Of a stretch of 46,780 nt of DNA, positions 1 through 7,277 are shown one piece after another. The notes under the pieces are model-generated. The model was not told the DNA's origin. It made no database searches and saw only the letters and a program-made list of their open reading frames with translations. Location of the stretch: contig JASLIL010000001.1 of the NCBI GenBank assembly GCA_030152145.1, positions 1 through 46,780 on the forward strand. Direction: 5' to 3'. Position numbers and translations under genes: made by a program. How positions within the stretch are numbered: position 1 is the stretch's first letter; each line of letters begins with the position of its first letter. The stretch comes from Tissierellales bacterium. GTDB taxonomy: Bacteria; Bacillota; Clostridia; Tissierellales; JASKZW01.

Positions 1-2
1 TA

Positions 3-455
3 ACCATAGGGCCACTACTAGGCCTATCAAAATGGGAAAAAGATAGCTTTATCTGTGGTCTCCACCTAGAGTATCTACAGAAGAAATACCCAGAGGCAGA
101 ACTTGGAGTATCTGTTCCTAGAATAAGACCTGGTAGTATAAACTTTGAAGACCTTGACCATGTAGATGATATAGATCTGGTTCATATCTTATTGGCCTAC
201 AGAATATTCCTACCTTATGTAGGAACTAATATAACTACAAGGGAAAGCCAATGGATGAGAGACAATCTAGTTCCAATTTGTATTAGTAAGATGTCAGCAG
301 GAGTTACAACTGAGGTAGGCGGACATTCTTTGGAAGATCAAGACCTAGGAGACCAACAATTTATAATATCCGATCCAAGATCAGTAGATGAAGTTAAGGC
401 AAGTTTACTGTCAAAGGGCTATCAGCCAGTAGTTAAGAATTGGGTTAGAATATAA
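3..455 (+). CDS. thiH: 2-iminoacetate synthase ThiH, C-terminal part
   Basis: The frame is open from the left edge, so this is the last 150 codons of a longer gene. ThiH is a radical-SAM enzyme that cleaves tyrosine to give dehydroglycine for the thiazole ring of thiamin. The visible part has the family's C-terminal features: a GPLLGLSKW stretch, then HLEYLQKKYP, SVPRIRPG, and TNITTRES followed by SAGVTTEVGGH. The N-terminal CxxxCxxC cluster lies outside the window. The stop overlaps the next start by one base (TAATG), so the two genes are translationally coupled. An internal ATG at 192 is not the true start. Confidence 0.93.
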   Translation, partial: TIGPLLGLSKWEKDSFICGLHLEYLQKKYPEAELGVSVPRIRPGSINFEDLDHVDDIDLVHILLAYRIFLPYVGTNITTRESQWMRDNLVPICISKMSAGVTTEVGGHSLEDQDLGDQQFIISDPRSVDEVKASLLSKGYQPVVKNWVRI

Positions 456-1033
456 TGATATATTTTGTCACCAACAGACATTTAAATAAAAACTCCTACT
501 ACAAAGTTATAGAGGAAGCCTGTCAGGCAGGAATCGACTACCTTATACTAAGGGAAAAGGACTTGAACTATAGAGAATATTTGGAAATTTCTGAAAGAAT
601 AAAAGATATAACAGATAAATATAAGATTCCCCTTATAATCAATGGTAGTATAGAGATTTGTAGAAAGCTAAAGCCATATGGCTACCATTGTGGTTATAGG
701 GAGTTTATGGAACTGGGGAAAGTCTATAGCTATCAGGGAGTAAGTGTACATAGCAGGGAAGAGGCTGTAAAAGCCTCTGAAGCTGGAGCAGACTATCTGC
801 TAGTAGGTCATATATATAGGACAAAATCAAAGAAGGGGCTGGAACCCAGGGGCTTGGATTTCTTAGATCAAGTAAGAAAACTAGTTTCTACCAAGATAGT
901 AGCTATAGGAGGCATAGATGACAAAAATATTAAGGAAGTAAGAAATCTTAAGGTCCATGGAGCAGCTTTGATGTCTTATATAATGGAGAGCTCAGATATT
1001 AAAAGCAGTATAGATAAGTTAAAGGAGGTCTAA
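455..1033 (+). CDS. tenI: TenI-type thiazole tautomerase (ThiE/TenI superfamily)
   Basis: A 192-residue ThiE/TenI-fold protein that I assign to the TenI branch, which aromatises the thiazole phosphate carboxylate tautomer made by ThiG. It keeps LREKD and IIN, but the two magnesium-binding aspartates of ThiE appear changed: the usual IND reads ING, and the HxGQED position reads HCGYRE. The block VHSREEAV through VGHIYRTKSKKGLEPRG closely follows remembered Bacillus TenI, including the histidine of the GH(V/I) motif. Its position directly after thiH, overlapping by one base, suits a thiazole-branch enzyme. Automated annotation would probably name it ThiE; that remains the alternative. Confidence 0.78.
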   Translation: MIYFVTNRHLNKNSYYKVIEEACQAGIDYLILREKDLNYREYLEISERIKDITDKYKIPLIINGSIEICRKLKPYGYHCGYREFMELGKVYSYQGVSVHSREEAVKASEAGADYLLVGHIYRTKSKKGLEPRGLDFLDQVRKLVSTKIVAIGGIDDKNIKEVRNLKVHGAALMSYIMESSDIKSSIDKLKEV

Positions 1034-1035
1034 GT

Positions 1036-1665
1036 ATGTTTTCAGGAATAGAAGATGCTTTGGGAGACTTGGAAAATGGAAGGCCGGTAATAGTTTTAGA
1101 CAGTGAAGACAGGGAGAATGAAGGTGACCTGGTTATAGCAGCAGAACATATAGATGGGGAAATGGTTAATTTTATGATAAGTAAATGCAAGGGCTTGGTT
1201 TGTGTACCCATGTGTAAGGAAAGGCTAGAAAAGCTTAATATAGGTCCTATGGTCATAAGTCCAGATGATCAAGATCAAGCAGCTTTTACAGTATCAGTAG
1301 ATCACAGAGAGGCAGGAAGTGGAATAGGGGCAGAAAATAGGGCCATGACCATAAGAGCCCTAGCAGCCAAAGAATCTAAAGCCGAAGATTTTATTAGGCC
1401 AGGCCATGTATTTCCCTTAAGAGCAAATTGCGAGGGAATATTCCAAAGAGAAGGACATACAGAAGCAAGTATAGAATTAATGAAGCTGGCAAACTTAAAT
1501 CCCATAGCAGTAGTTTGTGAGATTTTAAAAGAAGATGGCAGCCCAGCTAGAAGGGATGATCTTTTCTTATTTGCTAAAAGATATAATTTAAAGCTTATAA
1601 CCATAGAAGCTTTAAAGGACTATATAAAGGAATATAGCTATGAAAGACAGGCTCTAAGCCTCTAG
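1036..1665 (+). CDS. ribB: 3,4-dihydroxy-2-butanone 4-phosphate synthase (RibB-like)
   Basis: A 209-residue stand-alone DHBP synthase, converting ribulose 5-phosphate to the four-carbon unit of riboflavin plus formate. The acidic DSEDRENEGD motif near residue 22, RPGHVFPL, and GHTEAS near residue 140 are all present, followed by VCEIL. There is no GTP cyclohydrolase II domain, and no other rib gene is nearby. One conserved loop is unusual: where I expect TTGISAxDRA the protein has GSGIGAENRA, changing conserved Thr, Ser and Asp positions. The gene starts two bases after tenI, with AAGGAGG just upstream, and ends the thi operon at a terminator. Confidence 0.88.
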   Translation: MFSGIEDALGDLENGRPVIVLDSEDRENEGDLVIAAEHIDGEMVNFMISKCKGLVCVPMCKERLEKLNIGPMVISPDDQDQAAFTVSVDHREAGSGIGAENRAMTIRALAAKESKAEDFIRPGHVFPLRANCEGIFQREGHTEASIELMKLANLNPIAVVCEILKEDGSPARRDDLFLFAKRYNLKLITIEALKDYIKEYSYERQALSL

Positions 1666-1693
1666 GAAGATGTTAAATCATCTTCCTTTTTTT
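1665..1693 (+). terminator. Intrinsic terminator of the thi/rib operon
   Basis: An 8-bp stem (GGAAGATG / CATCTTCC, loop TTAAAT) is followed directly by seven T residues. Its first base coincides with the last base of the ribB stop codon. Confidence 0.9.
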
Positions 1694-1719
1694 ATGTAGA
1701 GAATAAAATGAAAGCTATA

Positions 1720-1748
1720 TTGCATTAAAAGGTAGTGTGCAGTATAAT
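1720..1748 (+). promoter_or_regulatory. Sigma-A type promoter of the PadR operon
   Basis: TTGCAT (-35, 1720-1725) and TATAAT (-10, 1743-1748) are separated by 17 bases. Transcription would begin near 1755, a short distance before the padR start at 1770. Confidence 0.75.
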
Positions 1749-1769
1749 ATAGTTAAATGAGGTGGTGGA

Positions 1770-2081
1770 ATGATTGTTCAATTAAAGAAGGGGATATTAG
1801 AACTCTTAGTACTATCGAATTTAAAGGAAAGAGACATGTATGGTTATGAATTAGTAGAGGAAATCTCTAAGTATATAGATATATCAGAGGGGACAATATA
1901 CCCTCTACTTAGAAGAATCAACAAGGAGGACTATGTTGAGACCTATCTAAAGGAGTCTAGGAGTGGCCCCCCAAGAAAATACTACAAGTTAACGGAAATA
2001 GGTGAGAGGGCCTATAAGAGTCAGCTTGCAGAATGGGAGACCTTCAAAAATAGTATAGACAGTCTTATAGGGAGGGATTAG
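1770..2081 (+). CDS. PadR family transcriptional regulator
   Basis: A 103-residue winged-helix protein with the PadR signature: KGILELLVLSNL, YGYELVEEI, and EGTIYPLLRRI followed by PPRKYYKLTEIG. PadR proteins of this short class usually repress their own operon. RBS GAGGTGG precedes the ATG. The DUF1700 gene starts at the base after its stop, and a DUF4097 gene follows, giving the three-gene arrangement known from many Firmicutes where it responds to envelope or drug stress. The ligand cannot be read from sequence. Confidence 0.92.
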   Translation: MIVQLKKGILELLVLSNLKERDMYGYELVEEISKYIDISEGTIYPLLRRINKEDYVETYLKESRSGPPRKYYKLTEIGERAYKSQLAEWETFKNSIDSLIGRD

Positions 2082-2696
2082 ATGAAGAAACAGGAATATT
2101 TAGACTTGCTTAGATACTACCTAAGGGCTATGCCTAAGTCTATTATAGAAGATATAATACTTGACTATGAGGAACATTTTAGGCTAGGCCTTGAAACTGG
2201 AAAAACTGAAGAAAAAATATGTGAAGAGCTAGGTTCACCAGAACTTATAGCCAAACAATTTATAGAATATGAACTTAGGCAGGATAGTGATTTCAAAGTA
2301 ACTAAAAAAAAGAATAAGTTTTTAACAGCCCTTCTTTTGGTAGTTGGGTTGATCCTATTTAGCCCAGTTATAATGACTCTTTTAGGAATACTTATGGGTA
2401 TTTTTGGGATGGTTATGGGGGTTATAGGGGGAACTATAGGCCTAATAGTATTTGCTATAGTAATAGTACTTGGAAAGATACCTTTTATAAGTCTGTCAGC
2501 TAATATAGCCATACCTATATTTATAAAAAATCTGCATCCAATAACAACAATATGCCTATCGGTAGCAGCCTTATCATTTTCTATTTTAATATTTACTCTA
2601 ATTCTTAGTTTTATTAAGTGGTTTTTAGAAGCTTTAAAGAAAATAATTCTTACACTAAAGTGGAAGATCGAAAAGAGGTTTAATGAATATGAATAA
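2082..2696 (+). CDS. DUF1700 (HAAS) membrane protein
   Basis: A 204-residue protein. Residues 1-70 form a helical HAAS-type domain (EYLDLLRYYLRAMPKS, DYEEHF, ICEELGSPELIAKQ). Residues about 79-190 contain very hydrophobic, glycine-rich membrane segments, and the last 20 residues are basic. Family members are paired with PadR regulators. The ATG directly follows the padR stop and its RBS (GGGAGGG) lies inside padR, so the genes are coupled. It overlaps the next gene by 14 bases. The biochemical role is unknown. Confidence 0.87.
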   Translation: MKKQEYLDLLRYYLRAMPKSIIEDIILDYEEHFRLGLETGKTEEKICEELGSPELIAKQFIEYELRQDSDFKVTKKKNKFLTALLLVVGLILFSPVIMTLLGILMGIFGMVMGVIGGTIGLIVFAIVIVLGKIPFISLSANIAIPIFIKNLHPITTICLSVAALSFSILIFTLILSFIKWFLEALKKIILTLKWKIEKRFNEYE

Positions 2697-3402
2697 CAAG
2701 TTTAAGCTTAGAATATTTTTAATAGGAGTTGTAGCTATAGCCCTAGCCATGGTTTCTTTTTTATTTTTAGATTATGACAAGTTGAAAAAATTAGACTATA
2801 AGGCGGATCTAGTAAGTTTTGGTGATAGAAGCTATCTAGTAAAGGAAGGATCTCTGGAAACTATAGAGAAGCTTGATTTGGATTTGATTAATTCAGATAT
2901 AGAAATACAGGAATCAGATAGTTTTAGTTATAAGATTTACTCAAATCAGAAGAATCTAGCCTTTGAAGATTATTTAGATTTACAAATAGAGGAATCTGTC
3001 TTTAAATTAAAGGAGAAAAATAGAATTGTAAATAATAGCAGTAAAATTCTTATAGAAGCTCCTAAGGGCTTGTTACTTAAGTTAGATTCAACAAACTCAA
3101 ATTTAAAATCTAACTTGAACTTTAAAAGCATAGCCTTGGATATAACTAATGGTAATGCAGAATTATCAGGACAAGAAGACTATGATATGGACATAGATAT
3201 AACCAATGGCTTGGTAGACCTTAAGTTTGAAAATTATAATGGTAACTATAACCTATCAACAATAAATGGTTCAATAGATATGATGGGAGAAAAAGAGATG
3301 CTTTCAATAGGTGGTGTAAGCCAGTTGGAGTCTAAAAAGGGCAGAGGAGATAGGTCCATAAACATAGATATAGCCAATGGTATCATAGACATAGGAAATT
3401 AG
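2683..3402 (+). CDS. DUF4097-type putative adhesin domain protein
   Basis: A 239-residue protein with one N-terminal membrane segment (about residues 9-27) and an outer part of short repeating beta strands (LDSTNSNLKSNLNF, LDITNGNAELSG, IDITNGLVDLKF, INIDIANGIIDIG), the pattern of DUF4097 beta-solenoid domains. It is the third gene of the PadR operon. Start choice is open between 2683 (4 bases from AAGAGG) and 2689 (10 bases); the difference is two residues. It probably acts at the outer membrane face as an envelope sensor or scaffold, which is inference from the module and not shown. Confidence 0.82.
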   Translation: MNMNNKFKLRIFLIGVVAIALAMVSFLFLDYDKLKKLDYKADLVSFGDRSYLVKEGSLETIEKLDLDLINSDIEIQESDSFSYKIYSNQKNLAFEDYLDLQIEESVFKLKEKNRIVNNSSKILIEAPKGLLLKLDSTNSNLKSNLNFKSIALDITNGNAELSGQEDYDMDIDITNGLVDLKFENYNGNYNLSTINGSIDMMGEKEMLSIGGVSQLESKKGRGDRSINIDIANGIIDIGN

Positions 3403-3454
3403 GGATTATTGAAATTTTTAGTAAAAAAATATTTTAAATGGATATAAATAAATA

Positions 3455-3460
3455 TATAAT
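3455..3460 (+). promoter_or_regulatory. Possible -10 box upstream of the methyltransferase leader
   Basis: TATAAT lies 101 bases upstream of the translation start at 3561. The -35 region (TTTTAA, 17 bases upstream) is a poor match, so this is tentative. Confidence 0.35.
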
Positions 3461-3507
3461 ATAAGCTTCGGGTATATGTAAAATTGAATACTAATTAGAA
3501 GGAGTAA

Positions 3508-3545
3508 AAGTCATACTAGGGTTTTGTTCTTAGTGTGACTTTTTT
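3508..3545 (+). terminator. Terminator-like hairpin directly before the methyltransferase gene
   Basis: An 11-bp stem (AAGTCATACTA / TAGTGTGACTT, one G-U pair) with a 12-base loop is followed by a T run. It ends 15 bases before the likely start at 3561. It lies 106 bases past the DUF4097 stop, so it may end the PadR operon or act as a leader attenuator. Confidence 0.7.
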
Positions 3546-3560
3546 ATGAAAGGAGAAGCC

Positions 3561-4712
3561 ATGAAATATGAAGCTATAGAAGCTAAATGTAAGTATTATG
3601 AGGCCTGTGGAGGATGTCAGCTACAGCATATGAAGAATGTAGATCAGAATAAATTGAAGACAGGTAGGACAAAGGAGTTGCTGGGAGAATTTGGGGAAGT
3701 TGCTGATATTTTAGCCATGAATGATCCCTATAATTACAGGAATAAGATTCACAGGAGCTTTAAGTATAATAGGAAAAAACAATTAATATCTGGTATGTAC
3801 AGTCAGGGTAGCCATGACCTTATAGATATAGACGCTTGTATAATAGAAGATCCTATAGCAGGAAAGATAGCTTTGGCCATAGAAAGGATTATGAAAAAAT
3901 ACAAGATGGAGCCCTATGACGAGGATAGGGGAACTGGTTTTCTAAGACATATATTAGTTAGAACAGCCTATAATACAGGAGAGATTATGTTGGTTTTAGT
4001 AACAAGTAGCAGCATATTTCCTAGTAAGAAAAATTTTGTAAAGCTTTTGACTAAGGAGTTTAAGGAAATAAAAACCATTGTCTTAAATATAAATGATAAG
4101 AAAACCTCTATGATTTTAGGAGAAAGGGAGGAAGTTATATATGGTCCAGGCTTTATAGTTGATAATCTTTTAGGACTGAGCTTTAGAATATCTCCCAAGT
4201 CCTTCTACCAGATTAATCCCATACAAACTGAAGTCCTATACTCTAAAACCTTGGAGTTACTGGAATTAGACAAAAACGATATTCTATTAGACGCTTATTG
4301 TGGTATAGGAACTATAGGTTTAATAGCAAGCAAAAAGGTTAAAAAAGTAATAGGAGTCGAAATTAACAAGAAGGCTATTGAGGACAGCAAGAAAAACATG
4401 ATCTACAACAAGGTGGATAATGCTGAATTCTACTGCCAAGACGCCAGTGACTTTATGGTTAATTTTAAGGGACAGATAGATGTACTAGTAATGGATCCAC
4501 CTAGATCAGGAGCTGATGAGATATTTTTAGAATCTCTTATAAAGCTAGGTCCAGAGAAAATAGGATATATATCCTGCAATATAGAAAGTCAAAGAAGGGA
4601 TCTTCAGTACTTGATAGAGCATGGCTACAAGGTAACTAGACTTCAGCCAGTAGATATGTTTCCTCAGACAAATCACATAGAGAATATAGCTATTTTAAGA
4701 AAAAATATATAG
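3561..4712 (+). CDS. RlmD/RumA-type RNA (uracil-5)-methyltransferase
   Basis: A SAM-dependent m5U RNA methyltransferase of 383 residues. It has an N-terminal iron-sulfur pattern (C10, C16, C19 in CKYYEACGGC, with a fourth Cys in DACII), a SAM site in DAYCGIGTIGL, the DPPRSG motif, and the catalytic cysteine in YISCNIESQ. The N-terminal TRAM domain of classical RlmD is absent, which many clostridial members share. I chose the ATG at 3561 because AAAGGAG sits 6-12 bases upstream; an in-frame ATG at 3546 is preceded only by a T run. The target uridine cannot be decided from sequence. Confidence 0.9.
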   Translation: MKYEAIEAKCKYYEACGGCQLQHMKNVDQNKLKTGRTKELLGEFGEVADILAMNDPYNYRNKIHRSFKYNRKKQLISGMYSQGSHDLIDIDACIIEDPIAGKIALAIERIMKKYKMEPYDEDRGTGFLRHILVRTAYNTGEIMLVLVTSSSIFPSKKNFVKLLTKEFKEIKTIVLNINDKKTSMILGEREEVIYGPGFIVDNLLGLSFRISPKSFYQINPIQTEVLYSKTLELLELDKNDILLDAYCGIGTIGLIASKKVKKVIGVEINKKAIEDSKKNMIYNKVDNAEFYCQDASDFMVNFKGQIDVLVMDPPRSGADEIFLESLIKLGPEKIGYISCNIESQRRDLQYLIEHGYKVTRLQPVDMFPQTNHIENIAILRKNI

Positions 4713-4762
4713 AATTTATAAAAAATTAAGAGATTCCTTAGTAATAAAATATGGGTGAGAAG

Positions 4763-5225
4763 ATGCTTATAAAAGAATTAAATAATGAGGAAGACAAGAG
4801 ACAAATATCTGGTAATATCTTAAGATCACTTCCTAATTGGTTGGTATTCCAGAATCTAATGAAGAATATATTAATAAAAGTAGTAAATTACCATTTTTTA
4901 TATTCATACATAGGTCGGAAGTAGTTTCTTTTATTTCAATAAAAGAAAATAGCAAGTATACTGCTGAAATTTATGTTATGGGGGTACTTCCTAACTATCA
5001 TAGACAAGGTATTGGAAAGGAACTTATTAACAATTCTCTACACTGGGCTAAGGATAAGGGGTATGAATTTTTACAGGTAAAAACTCTAGATCAGTCTCAT
5101 CCTGACCCATACTATGCTGGAACAAGAAAATTTTATAAGTCAGTTGGATTTAAAGAATTTGAGTGTTTACCGGAATTATGGGGGAAGAAAATCCATGTCT
5201 TATAATGATTCAGCATATAATATAG
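4763..5225 (+). pseudogene. GNAT acetyltransferase gene with two one-base frameshifts
   Basis: The reading frame starts at ATG 4763 (MLIKELNNEED...ILRSLPNW). It breaks at about 4841, where one T is missing from TGGTTTGGTATT, and continues one frame over as GIPESNEEYI with the GNAT acetyl-CoA motif (VLPNYHRQGIGKELI) and FYKSVGFKEF. A second break at about 5184, one G short in a G run, removes the expected LWGEENPCLIMIQ ending; restoring it gives a stop at 5223-5225. As it stands the middle frame could make at most a 122-residue product from a TTG at 4837. Both breaks are in homopolymers, so assembly error is a real alternative to gene decay. Confidence 0.85.
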
Positions 5226-5320
5226 TGGTTATATAAGATAGTGTTTAAAAGTAGATGATTGTATAAAACTTCAAAGATAAGAGGTTTAAGGGAAGTAGAA
5301 AACTATATAGAATTTATAAA

Positions 5321-5356
5321 AACTATCCACCAGTCTAGCTTGGTGGATAGTTTTTA
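5321..5356. terminator. Bidirectional terminator
   Basis: A perfect 12-bp stem (AACTATCCACCA / TGGTGGATAGTT) with an 8-base loop has T-rich flanks on both strands. It serves the acetyltransferase on + and the convergent surface protein gene on -. Confidence 0.9.
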
Positions 5357-5359
5357 ATC

Positions 5360-6622
5360 TTATTTTAACTTTAGCTCTCTGCCATTTTCATCTAAAATCT
5401 GTAGTCCCTTGTATTTCCATTGTCCATTGCCTAGGTATTCATTTTTAACGTAGATCTTTACTGGAGATCCACTGGACATACCTGAATATTGTGGGCTTAT
5501 AATTGAATAAAGATAGTCTTTATTACTCTTACCATCAGATTTAAATTCAGATTCAGTTACTAGGAAGGGGTCTTGATTTTCCATAATAGGAGAAATATCC
5601 TTGTGGTAGATATCTAAGTGTTTGTTGGCTAGTGTAGATTTAATTCTAAATGTATTCTTATTTTTAAAAGATATATTTAAATAATTTTTATCTGCTATGG
5701 CCCTGGATACTTGATATTGTCCATTTCTGAATTCAACAAAGCTTGACCAGCTACCTGATGAGTAGTGAATCATTCTTTGGGTGTAGCCTATGGAATCTTT
5801 CTTTGAATCCAACTTAATAGTCTTAAAGTCTATGACTATAGAGTAGTCATTATCCTTTTCAAGCTTAAGAACTTCTTTTGATTTACCATCAACTATATAC
5901 ATATCAAAGTCAGTTGAATCGTCATATTGATCAAAGGCCATAAAGGCTATGTCGTCTATACCGTCACCATTATAGTCTCCCTTTATGAACTTAATAGAAG
6001 GTCTGTATTTAAGATTTTCGAGGAAATAATCGATGGCTTCTACCTGAGGTCCAGGAAATTCTATTTTATTTTCCTGTATTTCTTTTCTCAGGGATTTAAC
6101 TTCCTCTAGACTTAGGTCTCTATCTAGCATTTTTCTATTAATCCTATTTATTTTACCTAGGTTTTTGTCTTCTTTACCAATAGATATATAGTGATTATTC
6201 TTATCTGACTTATAGTCTATATCTCTATCAAAAGCTTCTGATACAAATCTTAGTGGAACATAGGTCCTGGATTTTATTATCACAGGTTCTACATCTAAAG
6301 AAATTACTTGATCATTTATTAGGGCGTGATCACTGTCAATTTCTAGTACAATCTCCGTATCTGTATTTTTAATAAAAACTTTTCTTTCGCCTAGGGACCA
6401 ACTATCTTTACTGTAATCCACCTTATAGCCCATGTCTTCCCCAATAACTCTTATGGGTACCATGGTTCTTCCATTTATAATTTTTGCCTGACCAGTTTGG
6501 TCATTAAATTCTAGCGCCTTTTCTTCAATGTTAATTTTAAAGTCCTTAGCCTCTACATTTTTACTTGGACTGGCCATTAGAAAAGTAGCTGCTAGTAGTA
6601 ATAGTATTTTTTTATTTTTCAT
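5360..6622 (-). CDS. Secreted protein with copper-amine-oxidase N-terminal-like domains
   Basis: A 420-residue exported protein. Residues 1-25 are a signal peptide. Residues about 28-150 hold the stalk-type copper amine oxidase N-terminal-like domain (PF07833), with INGRTMVPIRVIGEDMGYKVDY and RTYVPLRFVSEAFDRDIDY. In clostridia this domain is a wall or surface module without enzyme activity. Near residues 216-224 there is a DYNGDGIDD stretch followed by IAFMAF, typical of calcium-binding FG-GAP/VCBS-like blades. RBS GGGAG precedes the ATG. It is monocistronic and convergent with the acetyltransferase. A wall- or ligand-binding role is inferred; no catalytic motif is visible. Confidence 0.82.
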   Translation of the reverse strand: MKNKKILLLLAATFLMASPSKNVEAKDFKINIEEKALEFNDQTGQAKIINGRTMVPIRVIGEDMGYKVDYSKDSWSLGERKVFIKNTDTEIVLEIDSDHALINDQVISLDVEPVIIKSRTYVPLRFVSEAFDRDIDYKSDKNNHYISIGKEDKNLGKINRINRKMLDRDLSLEEVKSLRKEIQENKIEFPGPQVEAIDYFLENLKYRPSIKFIKGDYNGDGIDDIAFMAFDQYDDSTDFDMYIVDGKSKEVLKLEKDNDYSIVIDFKTIKLDSKKDSIGYTQRMIHYSSGSWSSFVEFRNGQYQVSRAIADKNYLNISFKNKNTFRIKSTLANKHLDIYHKDISPIMENQDPFLVTESEFKSDGKSNKDYLYSIISPQYSGMSSGSPVKIYVKNEYLGNGQWKYKGLQILDENGRELKLK

Positions 6623-6778
6623 AAACTCACTCCCTTAACTTAAGTATATATAAGAAATCGGAGGATAAGAAGGATAAGTTTATAAAATTATTAAAATAAA
6701 TATAGGAATTTGTCTTATTCAAGAAAAGCTCTTTTAAAATTGGAAAATTATGTTAGGCTTTACTGAGGAGATGGTTAA

Positions 6779-7240
6779 ATGAAGAACTTTATATATGGAG
6801 CAAATATAGTTTATACCCTAGCCTATGCAGGAGCTATGATCATGTACTGTATAACTCTTGGAAGCTACTTTAGTTATTTAGTTAGGTCTGATAGGCTAGA
6901 GGGTTTTACAGAGTATTATGGTGTTTTCAGAAATACCAGTAATGTAAAAAGAAACTTTTTTATCTTTATGATAGGTCAATTTCTACTGGCCTTAATATCT
7001 TTTATCTTTAACAGGGACATAGCTTGGCTCCCACAAATTCTGGCTATACTGGGCCTGCCTATAATAGGTTTGGGACATAAGTTAACTGGTTTTCTAGTTT
7101 CTGAAGATAGGATCAATAGTGCCAGGGACTTGGACCCTAAGCTAGCTAAAAACTATTTGGATTATAATATTCCCCTGCACCTAGTTTATAGTCTGGTTTA
7201 CTTGCTGGCAGGAATCTTTTTACTAGGGGGAATTCTATAG
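6779..7240 (+). CDS. Four-helix membrane protein, unknown function
   Basis: A 153-residue hydrophobic protein with about four membrane segments (near residues 8-30, 60-80, 85-103 and 130-150). No family recognised. RBS GAGGAG precedes the ATG by nine bases. It is a single gene between the surface protein and the cation transporter and ends at a shared terminator. The IYGANIVYTLAYAGAMI start and the conserved-looking polar residues in the loops give no functional clue. Confidence 0.7.
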   Translation: MKNFIYGANIVYTLAYAGAMIMYCITLGSYFSYLVRSDRLEGFTEYYGVFRNTSNVKRNFFIFMIGQFLLALISFIFNRDIAWLPQILAILGLPIIGLGHKLTGFLVSEDRINSARDLDPKLAKNYLDYNIPLHLVYSLVYLLAGIFLLGGIL

Positions 7241-7248
7241 CTACATGA

Positions 7249-7276
7249 AAAAAACCAGTTGATCAACTGGTTTTTT
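7249..7276. terminator. Bidirectional terminator
   Basis: AAAAAACCAGTT / AACTGGTTTTTT, a 12-bp stem with loop GATC, is symmetrical. It ends both the 153-residue membrane protein gene and the convergent cation transporter gene. Confidence 0.92.
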
Positions 7277-7277
7277 C

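Noticed and set aside
3546..3560. Methyltransferase start at ATG 3546
   Set aside because: The sequence before it is a terminator T run with no RBS; AAAGGAG favours 3561.
4837..5205. A complete 122-residue acetyltransferase starting at TTG 4837
   Set aside because: There is no RBS, and the N-terminal residues ILRSLPNW are found in the other frame directly upstream, joined by a one-base shift.
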